From: Uloborus plumipes
Lineage: Eukaryota > Arthropoda > Arachnida > Araneae > Uloboridae
DNA length: 64,000 nucleotides
NCBI GenBank assembly: GCA_038373865.1
Contig: JAXGGA010002349.1
Location: 60,551 to 124,550, forward strand
Reading direction: 5' to 3'
Shown here: piece by piece, positions 36,670-46,700 of the stretch
How the letters are laid out: each line of letters begins with the position of its first letter
Position numbering within the stretch: the stretch's first letter is position 1
The notes under the pieces: generated by a model
Seen by the model: only the letters and a program-made list of their open reading frames with translations
Told to the model about the DNA's origin: nothing
The model's database searches: none
Translations under genes and position numbers: made by a program

Positions 36670-37260
36670 TACTAGTAGAGACAATCGTGCCCAGAAAAAA
36701 AGTCGCAGAATTGCTGTAGACGTGAATCTTTGGACTGCATAATGACCTTAACCATGCTAAAGTATGTGGTTATCTCTGCCTTTAGCATCCTGTAGGAAAA
36801 GGCATTTAAAGGTCTTTTTGACTATGGCTTTTGATAGGTGTAGGGCGACAAATCACTGTTTAGCTGTAAAAGATAACTTCATTTCTAGCACAAATAACCT
36901 TTAAACGTTTTATAAACGTTTTTAAGCGGTTGTTACAACGTTAATAACTATTTTACAACCTTTAAAAAACGAAGTGCGCTACTTGGGTAGGAAATCATCG
37001 GCCTCGTTTCCCTCGATTCCCCTGTGGGCAGGGAACCCAAGCAGGACGTTTGTTTTATTTTTTCCGCTTACCGTTCCATACGATTAACACAGTCATCACT
37101 GTCTTCAAATCTCAAGGAATATGCTGAGTCGATAGCCGAAAGAGCTGCTCTCATATCTGAAATAATAATCATATTAAAAAATCGCTTTAAGTGAATTTGG
37201 ATTTGTCCAAGAATCAAACGGATACCAGAGATTTGGCAATCGAAAGACAACATTGGAGCA
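36670..37260 (-). pseudogene. Non-LTR retrotransposon relic, RNase H and C-terminal region
   Basis: On the minus strand, three blocks follow in the order expected at the C-terminus of a LINE polyprotein. IIISDMRAALSAI (inside 37068-37253) matches the RNase H Asp motif, usually SDSRAAL. GFPAHRGIEGNEADDF (36992-37039) matches the WIPSHxGIxGNExAD motif, with Phe for Trp. FFSGHDCLY (36675-36701) matches the conserved TGHDxL block that follows RNase H in such elements. The blocks lie in different frames with stops, and an AT-rich stretch at about 36880-36970 separates the last two. RNase H removes RNA during target-primed reverse transcription. No reverse transcriptase domain was found, so the copy is truncated as well as decayed. 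Confidence 0.6.
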
Positions 37261-37608
37261 CCAACTGGAGAGAAATATAAAAATAGCTTTCAGTGGACAC
37301 TGGCCCTAATGACATAATAGCTGGTTCTGGGGATATCTGTGTAGATCCTGAACCTATGTAGAGCTCAATATCGGGTAGTAAAATATCTGCCCCCCCCCCC
37401 CAGCTTTTCTTAGCTTATCATCCTTCATATTTAATACAATTAAAATCAAGTTCAGTTGGATAGAAAAGGTCTGATTACGAAAGAGTGTCGAAGTCATAAA
37501 CATTGTTGAATTATAAAATAAACATTTAGAGGGGAAGGCATGAATTTATAATATTTGATTTCTTTATTTAGAAGTATTAATAAATTAAAAGGCGTTTTGA
37601 AATGAGTT
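37261..37608. other. Short AT-rich stretch with a poly-C run
   Basis: A C run lies at about 37391-37402. Nothing else was recognised. Confidence 0.5.
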
Positions 37609-38043
37609 CCCTGTTAAAAATGACACGTAGAGATCAATAAAAAAAATTGTACGTGGAAATGGCCAACGGATATCAATAGAGCTAAATCAGTAGAGGTCTA
37701 CTGATATCAGTTGAACAAGATGCTATGGATCTCTATTGATATTCATCGACTCTACGGTTTTGTTCTACTGATATCACTAGACCTCTACTGATTTAGCTCT
37801 ATTGATATCCGTTGGCCATTTCCCGTACATTTTTTTTTTAAATTCTATGATGCTATGGATCTTTATTGAAATCTATAGATGCTACGGTTTTGTCCTATTG
37901 ATATCACTGAAAGATGCTATGGATCTTATTTTGTTCGTTACTGATATCAATAGGTCTCTACTGATTTATCAGTATTGATATCCGTAATCCATTTTCCCAT
38001 ACAAATTCTTTCTATTGATCTCTATGGGTCATTTTTACTAGGG
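37609..38043. mobile_element. TIR-ended foldback MITE module of composite A
   Basis: Outer ends CCCTGTTAAAAATGACACG and the complement of CCCTAGTAAAAATGACCC. Inside, the arm GGAAATGGCCAACGGATATC plus CAGTAGAGGTCTA is repeated inverted with few changes, forming a long stem. TTGATATC words are dense throughout. Confidence 0.8.
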
Positions 38044-38320
38044 ATAGAACTACTCAAACAAGGTGGTGTGTCATTGCACAAGTGGTGTGCAAAATATCCA
38101 GCAGAACAAAAGTGATATATGCTGAAGTAAATGCACCCACAGCTCGATCATAGCATCCTAAGATTGCAGTTTCGCCCTTATTGGGGACTCCACAGTTAGG
38201 AATAGCCAATGATCGAGCCGGAGGCAAAAATCTTCTTAATGTAGCTAAGATAGCCAACAAACTGGTAGATAAAGTGAATTTATCTGTTTATACGTAATAC
38301 CATTAATTAGCCGCAGCATA
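38044..38320. other. Unrecognised cargo segment, shared by composites A and B
   Basis: Colinear with 54898-55170. The minus strand is open for 68 codons here (38054-38260: MLAILATLRRFLPPARSL...) and 82 codons in B. The plus strand reads ANDRAGGKNLLNVAKIANK in both copies but has a stop shared by both upstream. Substitutions between the copies mostly change the minus-strand protein, which argues against a functional product. It could be a captured exon fragment. I do not recognise it. Confidence 0.4.
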
Positions 38321-39606
38321 AAGATTTTGTACATATCAGGGCATAACACTACATTAAAGTCTCAAATTTTAATGGATATGCATCGAGACTCATTATGCAT
38401 CACATGGAAATGTATGGAAAAGACCCTCAAAATAATGATTCTTAGATTAAAGACAAACTTATTTATGGAACTTCAAATGCTCCATTTTTCACAATGCGCA
38501 CAATGTACAGTTTACACATGAAGAGGCCAATTTTTTTTTGTATCCAGTTTAAAGAATAAAAATGTGTTTTTCTTTAATTATCTTTTTTTTTAAAAATATC
38601 TTTGAAATGAATGGTTGAACCATATGTCTGTGATGAATTGAAAGAAAACTATTGATTTTTTTCAAACATAAAGGAAAAAAAATGACTAGCATAATCTATG
38701 AATCTGTAATATCAGATTTTAAAATGTCAGAAGTTTTATCAGTTAAAATTTCAGTCGAAGTTTATTATTTTAAAATTATAGTTATCTTTATTTACAAAAT
38801 TTAAAATCATCTGCTTTTTTTATTATTATTATTAATAACTTTCCTAGCTCACTAATTTTACCGAGACTTATTACTTAAGTTTAAACTTAATGATTTCATT
38901 TCTACGCATATCAATTGGAATTAGTATAACCTATCGGATTTCTATTGATGTCAATTAAAGCTTTAAGTGATATTCATTGGGATCAGTTACTGACCAGATT
39001 TCTATCGATATCTATAAAGCTTCTATTGATATCCATTAAAATGCTTTCCTACTGACCAAATTTCTATTGATGTCTATAGGGCTTCTATGGATATCCATTG
39101 AGGTTATGATCAATAGGCTACAGGTATCAATAGCTTCTATCGATACCAATAGAGACATCTATAGAAATCAATTCATATCAATAGAACTCTACCGATATCA
39201 ATAGATTTTTCTATTGATCTCTATGTGTCATTTTTAGAAGGGTTAGCAATTTACTATTTTGATAACACATTTTTTTTAAAAGTGCTAATATTTCCTTTTC
39301 CTTTTTTGTAAAGCAGTGACATGTCAGACAGAAGCATTATGATAAATCAGCACTCACTATTGGATGTCAAAACAATATTGTTCGACAAAATTTTCTACAA
39401 TATGGAGACAAAATTTCCTGAAACTTTTTTAAATATTATGAAAAATGTTGTCTCTCAGTTTTTCAGTTTCTATTCTTGTGTACTTAATTTTTAAGATTGC
39501 TCCACGGGGAAAAAGAGCTAACATTGACAGCATACACTGAAGTGACAAAAGTCATGGGATAGCAATATGCAAATTTTCAGATGGCAGTAGCATCGCATAG
39601 AACAGG

Positions 39607-39643
39607 TATAAATGCGCAGTGCTTTTACAGAGTTTTCATTTCT
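39607..39643 (+). promoter_or_regulatory. TATA box and initiator of the Tc1-like transposase
   Basis: TATAAAT at 39607-39613 is followed by TCATTT at 39636-39641, matching the arthropod initiator TCAKTY. This places the A about 31 bases downstream of the first T of the box, which is standard core-promoter spacing. It would give a 5' leader of about 40 bases before the ATG at 39678. Confidence 0.5.
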
Positions 39644-39677
39644 GTTCAAGTTATTCATGTGAAGAGGTTTTAACGTG

Positions 39678-40721
39678 ATGATGACCGCACGACGTGAATT
39701 AACAGACTTTGAACGCGGAATGTTAGTTGGAGCTAGACGCATGGGTCATGCCATTTCGGAAATCGTTAGAGAATTCAACATTCCCAGATCCACTGTGTCA
39801 AGAGTGTGCCGAGAGTATGAAATTTCAGGCATAACATCCCACCATGGACAGCGCAGTGGTCGACCGCCTGCACTTAAAGATCGAGACCGGCGACGTCTGC
39901 AAAGAGTCGTAAATTCTAACAGACAAGCAACACTGCGTCAAATCACCGTAGAAATCAATGTGGGACGTACAATGGACGTGTCTGCTAGAACTGTGCGGAG
40001 AAATTTGGATTTCTTGGGCTATTCCAGCAGAAGACCGACTCGAGTGCCTTTACTGACAGAACGACATCGCTTGCAGCGACTCTCGTGGGCACGTGAGCAT
40101 ATCGGTTGGTCCCTAGATGAATGGAAAACCGTGGCCTGGTCCGATGAGTCACGATTTCAGCTGGTAAGAGCCGATGGTAGGGTTCGAGTGTGGCGCAGAC
40201 CCCACGAAGCCATGGACCCAAACTGTCAGCAAGGCACTGTTCAAGCTGGTGGTGGCTCCGTAATGGTGTGGGCTGTTTTTTCATGGCATGGACTTGGTCC
40301 TCTAGTGCGACTGGACCGAACATTGACTGGAAATGCTTATGTGCAGCTACTTGGAGATCACTTGCAGCCATTCATGGACTTCATGTACCCAAACAACGAT
40401 GGGATTTTTATGGATGACAATGCGCCATGTCACCGGGCCACAACTGTTCGCAATTGGTTTGAAGAAAATTCTGGACAATTCCAACGAATGATTTGGCCAC
40501 CTAGATCGCCCGACATGAATCCCATTGAGCATTTATGGGACACCATCGAGAGGTCTGTTCGTGCCCAAAATCCTGCCCCATCAACGCTTTCACAATTATG
40601 GACGTCTATCGAGACAGCATGGCTCAATATTCCTGCAGAAGACTTCCAACGACTTGTTGAGTCCATGCCACGTCGAGTTGTTGCACTTCGCCGGGCAAAA
40701 GGAGGGACGACACGATATTAA
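39678..40721 (+). CDS. Tc1-like transposase, intact, DD36E
   Basis: This nuclear cut-and-paste transposase would bind the 27-bp ends and insert into TA. It has 347 codons from the first ATG (a GTG precedes it; a second ATG follows at once). Residues 8-48 form a helix-turn-helix with ISEIVREFNIPRSTVSRVC; GRPP at 61-64 is the AT-hook-like GRPR motif between the two DNA-binding folds; RQATLRQITVEIN and SARTVRRNL form the second helix-turn-helix. The DDE core has D156 (AWSDESRF), D247 (MDDNAPCH) and E284 (PIEHLWD). Thirty-six residues separate the last two, so DD36E rather than Tc1's DD34E; DD36E Tc1-like transposases are a described group. No stop, frameshift or missing catalytic residue is seen. 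A decayed relative lies at 51590-52731. Confidence 0.96.
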   Translation: MMTARRELTDFERGMLVGARRMGHAISEIVREFNIPRSTVSRVCREYEISGITSHHGQRSGRPPALKDRDRRRLQRVVNSNRQATLRQITVEINVGRTMDVSARTVRRNLDFLGYSSRRPTRVPLLTERHRLQRLSWAREHIGWSLDEWKTVAWSDESRFQLVRADGRVRVWRRPHEAMDPNCQQGTVQAGGGSVMVWAVFSWHGLGPLVRLDRTLTGNAYVQLLGDHLQPFMDFMYPNNDGIFMDDNAPCHRATTVRNWFEENSGQFQRMIWPPRSPDMNPIEHLWDTIERSVRAQNPAPSTLSQLWTSIETAWLNIPAEDFQRLVESMPRRVVALRRAKGGTTRY

Positions 40722-40754
40722 GAGGTATCCCATGACTTTTGTCACTTCAGTGTA

Positions 40755-42645
40755 TGGTTTTTGCAATTAAGTCATATCACCACAAATAATAGTATTTGGG
40801 AAATGCTTCCACAAATTGTCCAAGAGGAATTCTTATTACATTCACGCATAGTTAAACTATGCAATTATAAAATTTTAATTTTAATATTCCATGGAAAAAT
40901 TACTACATTGGAAATTACAAAAAAGTATTAGTGATTGAAAATTCTGTTTGATTTTAAAATACACATAAGAATACCCATTACGTAGAGAAATTTCTTTTAC
41001 TTACGGATTTTTTTTAGCGAGCGTTATGTCATTGAAACATATTTTAATGTACTAAAGCAAATTCATCTCATGTTGAACATAATCGCTTAAAATTGATCTT
41101 GGTTAATGTCACGTTTTCGAGATTAATTCTTTCATTTTTTACTAAACCCCCACTATTCTTACCAGGGATACCGAAATCGTAAAGCATTTTCCCAAATTAT
41201 TTTCGAGGTTATGTATCGTTATTTTTAAGCATTTTTTTCACTTTTTTCTTTCTCCCATTTGTGATTTAAAACTTTCCGAGTATTGAAAATAATTTTCAAC
41301 AATTTACAGAGGACAAATGTACATTAATATACAAAGAGCAGAATCTAGTAGTTTATATAATAAAGAATATAGAAACAACATACCCTTTTCGAAATTTCAT
41401 AAAAATATTTTTTTTAGTTAATAAGGAGTTATTTAATTAAGGTTTTGCGTAAAAATGCATATAAAAGTAAAAGAAAAAAAATCTTTAACGTAGGCGATCA
41501 ACCTATTTTTTTGAAAAAACCTGTTTTGAGATTTTGAGACATTTTGAGAGTTCCAATATTCTTCTTTCCAAATCCCCAAACGTTTTTGAAATGGATGAAT
41601 TATGCTAGAACTAACTAGAAGAAATTTAAACTTCTCTAAACTAGAAGAAATTTAATGAACGTAACTGCACTACTTTTAATTGAAATTCATTTTTTCTTTC
41701 CTGGTTTTCTCAAAACCGCTTTTCGAAGTTTTCCTTTCACAAACAGCTCTAGAAAAAAAAAAAAACTTTATACATTGGATAATTTTCAAAAATGAGTATT
41801 GATTATATTGATGTGATATATAAAAGCTCCAAAAACTTGTCTACTGGCAATATTTGGGTTTGAAATGATGATGTACTAAAGTTAGGTGACGAAAATCACG
41901 TTTTTGTGGGGGAAATTTCAATCATTCAACTGTGGATCATATGTTTAGTTAATTGCTTCCCATTTTGGAGGTCTACATCCTTGTGCGGTATCAGACGAAG
42001 CGAAAAATACAAAAATATTTTATAAATGTAAAAAAGTGAATGTGAATACACTGGAAGTGTTAAGAAAACGGTGGATTTTTCCAGAAAATGGTGACTTAAA
42101 AAAAAAAGTTTTTACAAATAAAATATCAAAATTTGTTATTTATTTCATATTCAATAATAATTTTAAGTTTTAGAAAGGTGTAATGAACATGGAAGGAAAA
42201 AATATTTACGGTGTTCGCGTACCTTTGTTACTGGTTTTTGATTTTTACAGTGTGAAAAAAAATACTGTCACGTTATCGACGTTTTCCTCTTTTTCTCCCA
42301 AATTCTCCCTTTTTAGCTTTCTGAATTCAATAATATTTAGATTTGAAGCAAATGTAATTTATTTCTGAAATGTATTCTCGCTTTATTTTATTATTACTAT
42401 TTTTAGGAAACATTAAAACAATAAAAGTATCATTTCAACTTCAATAGGAAATAAAATTCACCTAAAAAACTCTAAGGTTATAAACCCTTTATCACAAGAA
42501 AGCAGGAATGTACTTAAAAATACTTTACGAAATTCTATCGAAAAAAGCATTTATAAATACAGCCTAAAAAGAAAATAAAATCCACAGTTTTCTACAAAAT
42601 ATACCTGAAAACTTTGATTTGACTTCAAAATTTTGCAAAGGTATG
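40755..42645. other. AT-rich stretch, no feature seen
   Basis: No gene or repeat recognised. Confidence 0.4.
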
Positions 42646-42649
42646 CAAT

Positions 42650-42960
42650 TTAGAAAATACATAAAAACTTTATGCTGGTGGCATATAGTGGCTCCAGCAT
42701 AGTGATAAAACTCCATGCATTGTCAAGTTATTCTGCACTAAAAGCTTCCGAACTTGAGGCAAGTAGAAGGCCATTTTATTTGCTTTATTTACAAGAAGGA
42801 AAAACCATTTTCTCTTGTCGGAGGGACTTTATGCTTTAAAGGCCGGGTTATTTTGCAATTGGATGAGGAAATATTTCAGCCAATAAGCATAAAACTACGA
42901 AAGTAATGCAGATAGAAATTGATGTTTGTAGTTGGAGGGATAGCATTTCGGAACTGAAAG
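42650..42960. repeat. Dispersed repeat, TTATGCTGGTGGC type, copy 1
   Basis: Colinear with 60255-60560. Shared words in order are TTTATGCT, AGTGATAAAA, TGCATTGTCAAGTTA, TTTATTTGCTTTA, AAAAACCATTTTCTC, TGTCGG, TTTTGCAATT and TCAGCCAATAAG. Both copies are diverged and class is unknown. Confidence 0.72.
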
Positions 42961-43518
42961 TTGTACATAGTTTATTTTGAATAAATATCTTTCAAGAAGA
43001 GAAAGCTATGGAAACTGCTCCTTTCGATGTTTTGAAATTTGGCAATTTCACATTGAAATGAGCGAAACTAACCTATACCTTGGTAATGTTAAGGTTTAAA
43101 TTACACACATTTGTAAATAAAGAAAGTTTACTGTTGCATCAGATATTTTTGCCGAATTATGTATTCTTAAGCGTCGCATACTCTGAAATTGACTTCCGTA
43201 ACATCAACTTCCGAACAGTTTTTTTTAAATAAAGAACAAATGTTTGTTTGGCTTAATTAGTGTATACTATATTATAACTAACCAAACGCAATTGTATAAA
43301 AGTAACTAAATATGTTAGATAAAACTAATATATATTATATTATAATGAACTAAATATATTATTTGCCATGCAACGAACAATACTTGCTATTATACTCCTT
43401 TTTATTACTTAACTTTTGCTACATACCAGGGTTATTTGGCTTTAATCACGCTAGTTTAAACCATGGTTTAAAAGTTTAACTATTTTATTGTGTAATCTCC
43501 AAACGTAATATTGTAATA

Positions 43519-45042
43519 CACTGCGATGCAAAAGTTTAGACAAAATGCAAATATATGATTAAAAAGAAAACTACTCGGCGAAATGCTTTCAAATTTCTAC
43601 TGCAGGTAGACAATATGGTCCCAAACACGTGTCTGGAGTTTTGAAAAATATAACCGAAACGAAAATCGGAAATTGCAAAAGACATTTTTTTTCATTGCTG
43701 CAAAAGTTTAGACAAAAGTCAGATTTTATGCAAATATTCCTTGAAATGTGATTGGTGGAGGTAAGGCGTGACTTTTTTTCTTCAATTATAAAGCGCAGAG
43801 AGCTCTCAATGAATAATCAAAATCTTAAAATCTCTGTAGTTCTCGTGCAAAGAAGATAAAAAAGTTTGAAAACCGAAATTTGAAAGTGAATGCACTTTGT
43901 TAATTTTTAGTCTTTTAAATCGGTCCTAGTATGGTAGTACATTGTTTTTTACTTCGTGGAGAGCAAATTTAGACATACGTATTGATCAAAAATGCCAAGA
44001 AAAACTATATTTCTTAAGGATGAAGGAATTGAAAAAACGGCTCAAACTGACAATTCGCCCCTTAATCCTACAAAACTTCAACTGAAGTCAAAAACAGCAC
44101 GTGACAGCATAAGTAGATGAACAACTCAATCAGGATGCATAAAAAAACAAAGAATTGTGTGTGAGTCTTTTCAGACACAGTGTCCCAAAGAAGCCAGATT
44201 TTAATAGTCAAAGCAGCACAGCATATGATCATCGGATATTTTCTGAAGTAACGCTAATAGAATTATAATCCATCTAGGCGATCCAAATTTTAATAATTTT
44301 CATCAGAGAAAGTAACATTCATTTTTTAGTCACGATGATACATGTGCTGCTTTTCGCATTAAAATTTGGCTTATTAGGAAGCTATTCCCGAAAAGGTTGA
44401 AGCACAATTCTTTGTTGTTTTTATGCATCTCGGTTCAGTTGGTCATCTACTTATGCTGTCACGTGCTATTTTTGAACTAAGTTAAGGTCTTGCAGGATTA
44501 AGGAGCGAATTGTCAGTTCTAGCCGTTTTATCAATATCTTCATCCTTAAGAAATATAGTTTTTCTTGGCATTTTTGATCAATACGTATGTCTAAATTTGC
44601 TCTCCACGAAGTAAAAAACAATGTACTACCATACTAGGACCGATTTAAAAGACTAAAAATTAACTAAGTGCGTTCGCTTTCAAATTTCGGTTTTCAAACT
44701 TTTCATCTTCTTTACACGAGAACTACAGAGATATTAAGATTTTAATTATTAATTGAGCTCTCTCTGCACTTTATAGTTGACGAAAAAAGTCACGCCTTAC
44801 CTCCACCAATCACATTTCGAGGGATATTTGCATAAACTCTGACTTTTGTCTAAACTTTTGCAGCAATGAAAAAAAATGTCTTTTGCAATTTCCGATTTTC
44901 CTTTCTGTTATATTTTTCAAAACTCCAGACACGTATTTGGGACCATATTGTCTACCTGCAGTAGAAATTTGAAAGCATTTCGCTGAGTAGTTTTCTTTTT
45001 ATTTATATGTTTGCATTTTGTCTAAACTTTTGCATCGCAGGG
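43519..45042. mobile_element. Giant foldback element built from a Tc1-like 5' end
   Basis: Two arms of about 640 bp (43519-44159, 44403-45042) are inverted copies around a loop of about 243 bp, flanked by TA (43517-43518, 45043-45044). Ends read CACTGCGATGCAAAAGTTTA and, inverted, CCCTGCGATGCAAAAGTTTA. Each arm carries CAAAAGTTTAGACAAAA twice, at the tip and about 180 bases in. The left arm contains an ATG at 43993 that opens MPRKTIFLKDEG, like the first residues of Tc1-like transposases, in frame for about 40 codons. Confidence 0.85.
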
Positions 45043-45044
45043 TA

Positions 45045-46425
45045 TATCATAAATGAATTCTTCACTCGAAAAAATAATAGAACCAAGTAAACATTTATTC
45101 CATTATTTTACTGCATCCATGAACGTGTATCTTATTAAAATATTAGCTTTTTATTCAAAGGAAAGAATAAAAAGTCAATTTTTGTTGAACAGTCTTGTTT
45201 GTGTTTTATAACAGAGAAGCAAAAATCAGCGTAATGCCAAAACGGAAACCTTTAACAACACTAAGCAAAATGCACTCTTTCACCGCTTTAAATGATGAAT
45301 CACAATTTAATTGATTGGTATGGATGTAGTATTACACTTAAACTAAGATGAAACACTTGAATTTTGCTGTTGATAGTATAAATTATACTTATATTCTAGA
45401 TAGAAATTTTTGCTCCATATATTATTGATGAATACTGACAACTTTAATCCAATACGATAAAAAAAAGTACCACAGGAATTTTTACATAATGTCTTATATC
45501 TTTTGATCTTTTAAGTACATTGCTAAAAACGACATTAAAAAAAATAATTCTTAATTTATGTTTAATTTTGTATTTGTTTTTGAGCATTTTTCTTTAGGTG
45601 GATTACAAAAGTTAACTATGTCATATGGAGGACTTCTCCATGAAAAATAACTGTACTTATGGGAAAAGAAATTTTACCAATTGAAAGAGCACAATTCTGT
45701 CATTAATGTGTTGTTGTCACAAAACATTTCTTAGGAAAATGAATCTGATAGCATCAAATGTCTAAAGCTGAATTACACGTCTCTAAAGAGCTTGAAAACC
45801 AAAATACTGATATCGTAAAGGCATACAAATTTTATTTAAATTAATACCAACGGAGTTTTTACAAGCATTTTAAAGGTAAAATTCAAAACGATTTATGCAA
45901 AAATAAACTCTAACTTCGTTAAAAATATGTTAGATCAGATTTGTGTGCTGATAACATGTTATGAAAACCAGAAAACAATTTTGAGATAGATATTCCGGTA
46001 CATTTTCAAATTTTGACATACTGACAGTGTTTTTGTAGTTTCAAGACTTGGTAGTTTCCCATTATGAGTAATATATAATACCTGAATATACAAGTATATA
46101 TTTTCAATTTTTTAGTAATTACGACTCCAGTAATTACAACTTCGTGACTTTCGAAAAACTTTAAATAATTTTAAGTGTTTAACGATTTTTCAGCATTGTG
46201 GTTCATTCACACAATAATCTTGAACCGTTACACAAAACTCACTTCCCTTTTCAATACCACATTTTACGAAATCATTTTTTCTAAGAATAGGTTTAGAGAA
46301 AAAAAAAACACATAAAAACATATCCTTATCTTTCTCGTTTCCATTATCTCAGAAATCACTTAAGGAAAAAAAAAGGCAAGACGCTAACTGATTGAATAAA
46401 AATACTAGACTCGAACTAGTGAGAG
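45045..46425. other. AT-rich stretch, no feature seen
   Basis: No gene or repeat recognised. Confidence 0.4.
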
Positions 46426-46429
46426 GTTG

Positions 46430-46700
46430 GAAAGGAAAAGCAGTATCAAATTTCCCTCCGACGAAACAACTTTCCTTATGAAAGACCCAAGGCGGCTTTT
46501 TGGCTTCTCGCGTGTCATGCACAAGAATTTGATGTTCTTTTTCCTCGGTACCCGGGTATCATGCTTACGGCGTGGTCACGTGCCGAAGGAAGACGATTCA
46601 TCATGATGTGGAGGAACTGCCACGCATCATTGGTCTCCACCCCCTCGGGACCACCTTTCAAGCGATGGGGATGTTGTGCTCGCTGAAGTGGATTTTGCTT
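46430..46700. repeat. Dispersed repeat, CGCGTGTCATGCACAA type, copy 2
   Basis: Colinear with 29565-29860; here GGCTTCTCGCGTGTCATGCA, GACGATTCATCATGATGTGG and AGGAACTGCCACGCATCATT are seen. It keeps more GC than copy 1 and may be the less decayed of the two. Confidence 0.75.

Larger units (their letters stand above)
37609..39242. mobile_element. Composite element, copy A (MITE - cargo - MITE)
   Basis: The ends are CCCTGTTAAAAATGACACG and, inverted, CCCTTCTAAAAATGACACAT, each followed by AGAGATCAATA. A third end-like copy, inverted, sits inside at about 38012-38043 (TATGGGTCATTTTTACTAGGG region), so 37609-38043 is itself a complete TIR-ended foldback MITE. The right module (about 38930-39242) has three imperfect units of about 62 bp with TTCTATTGATATC words. 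Between them lie about 850 bp of other sequence. The whole unit recurs at 54477-56056 in the same order, so it moved or was copied as one piece. Confidence 0.82.
39535..40752 (+). mobile_element. Intact Tc1-like transposon
   Basis: Perfect 27-bp inverted repeats (39535-39561 and 40726-40752; outer bases CACTGAAGTGACAAAAGTC) flanked by TA (39533-39534, 40753-40754). The single gene fills most of the 1218 bp. Ends, duplication, promoter and open frame are all intact, so it looks young and possibly autonomous. It lies about 290 bp beyond the right end of composite A. Confidence 0.97.

Noticed and set aside
38054..38260. BEL/Pao retrotransposon match suggested by GGVSLHKWC on the plus strand
   Set aside because: The motif resembles GGFxLHKW of Pao polymerases, but the frame breaks directly after it and no second motif supports it.
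39985..40371. 128-codon minus-strand frame within the intact transposon
   Set aside because: Antisense shadow of the transposase coding sequence.
46389..46440. Minus-strand tRNA T-arm-like ACTAGTTCGAGTCTAGT
   Set aside because: No A box or cloverleaf partner arms upstream; an isolated hairpin.
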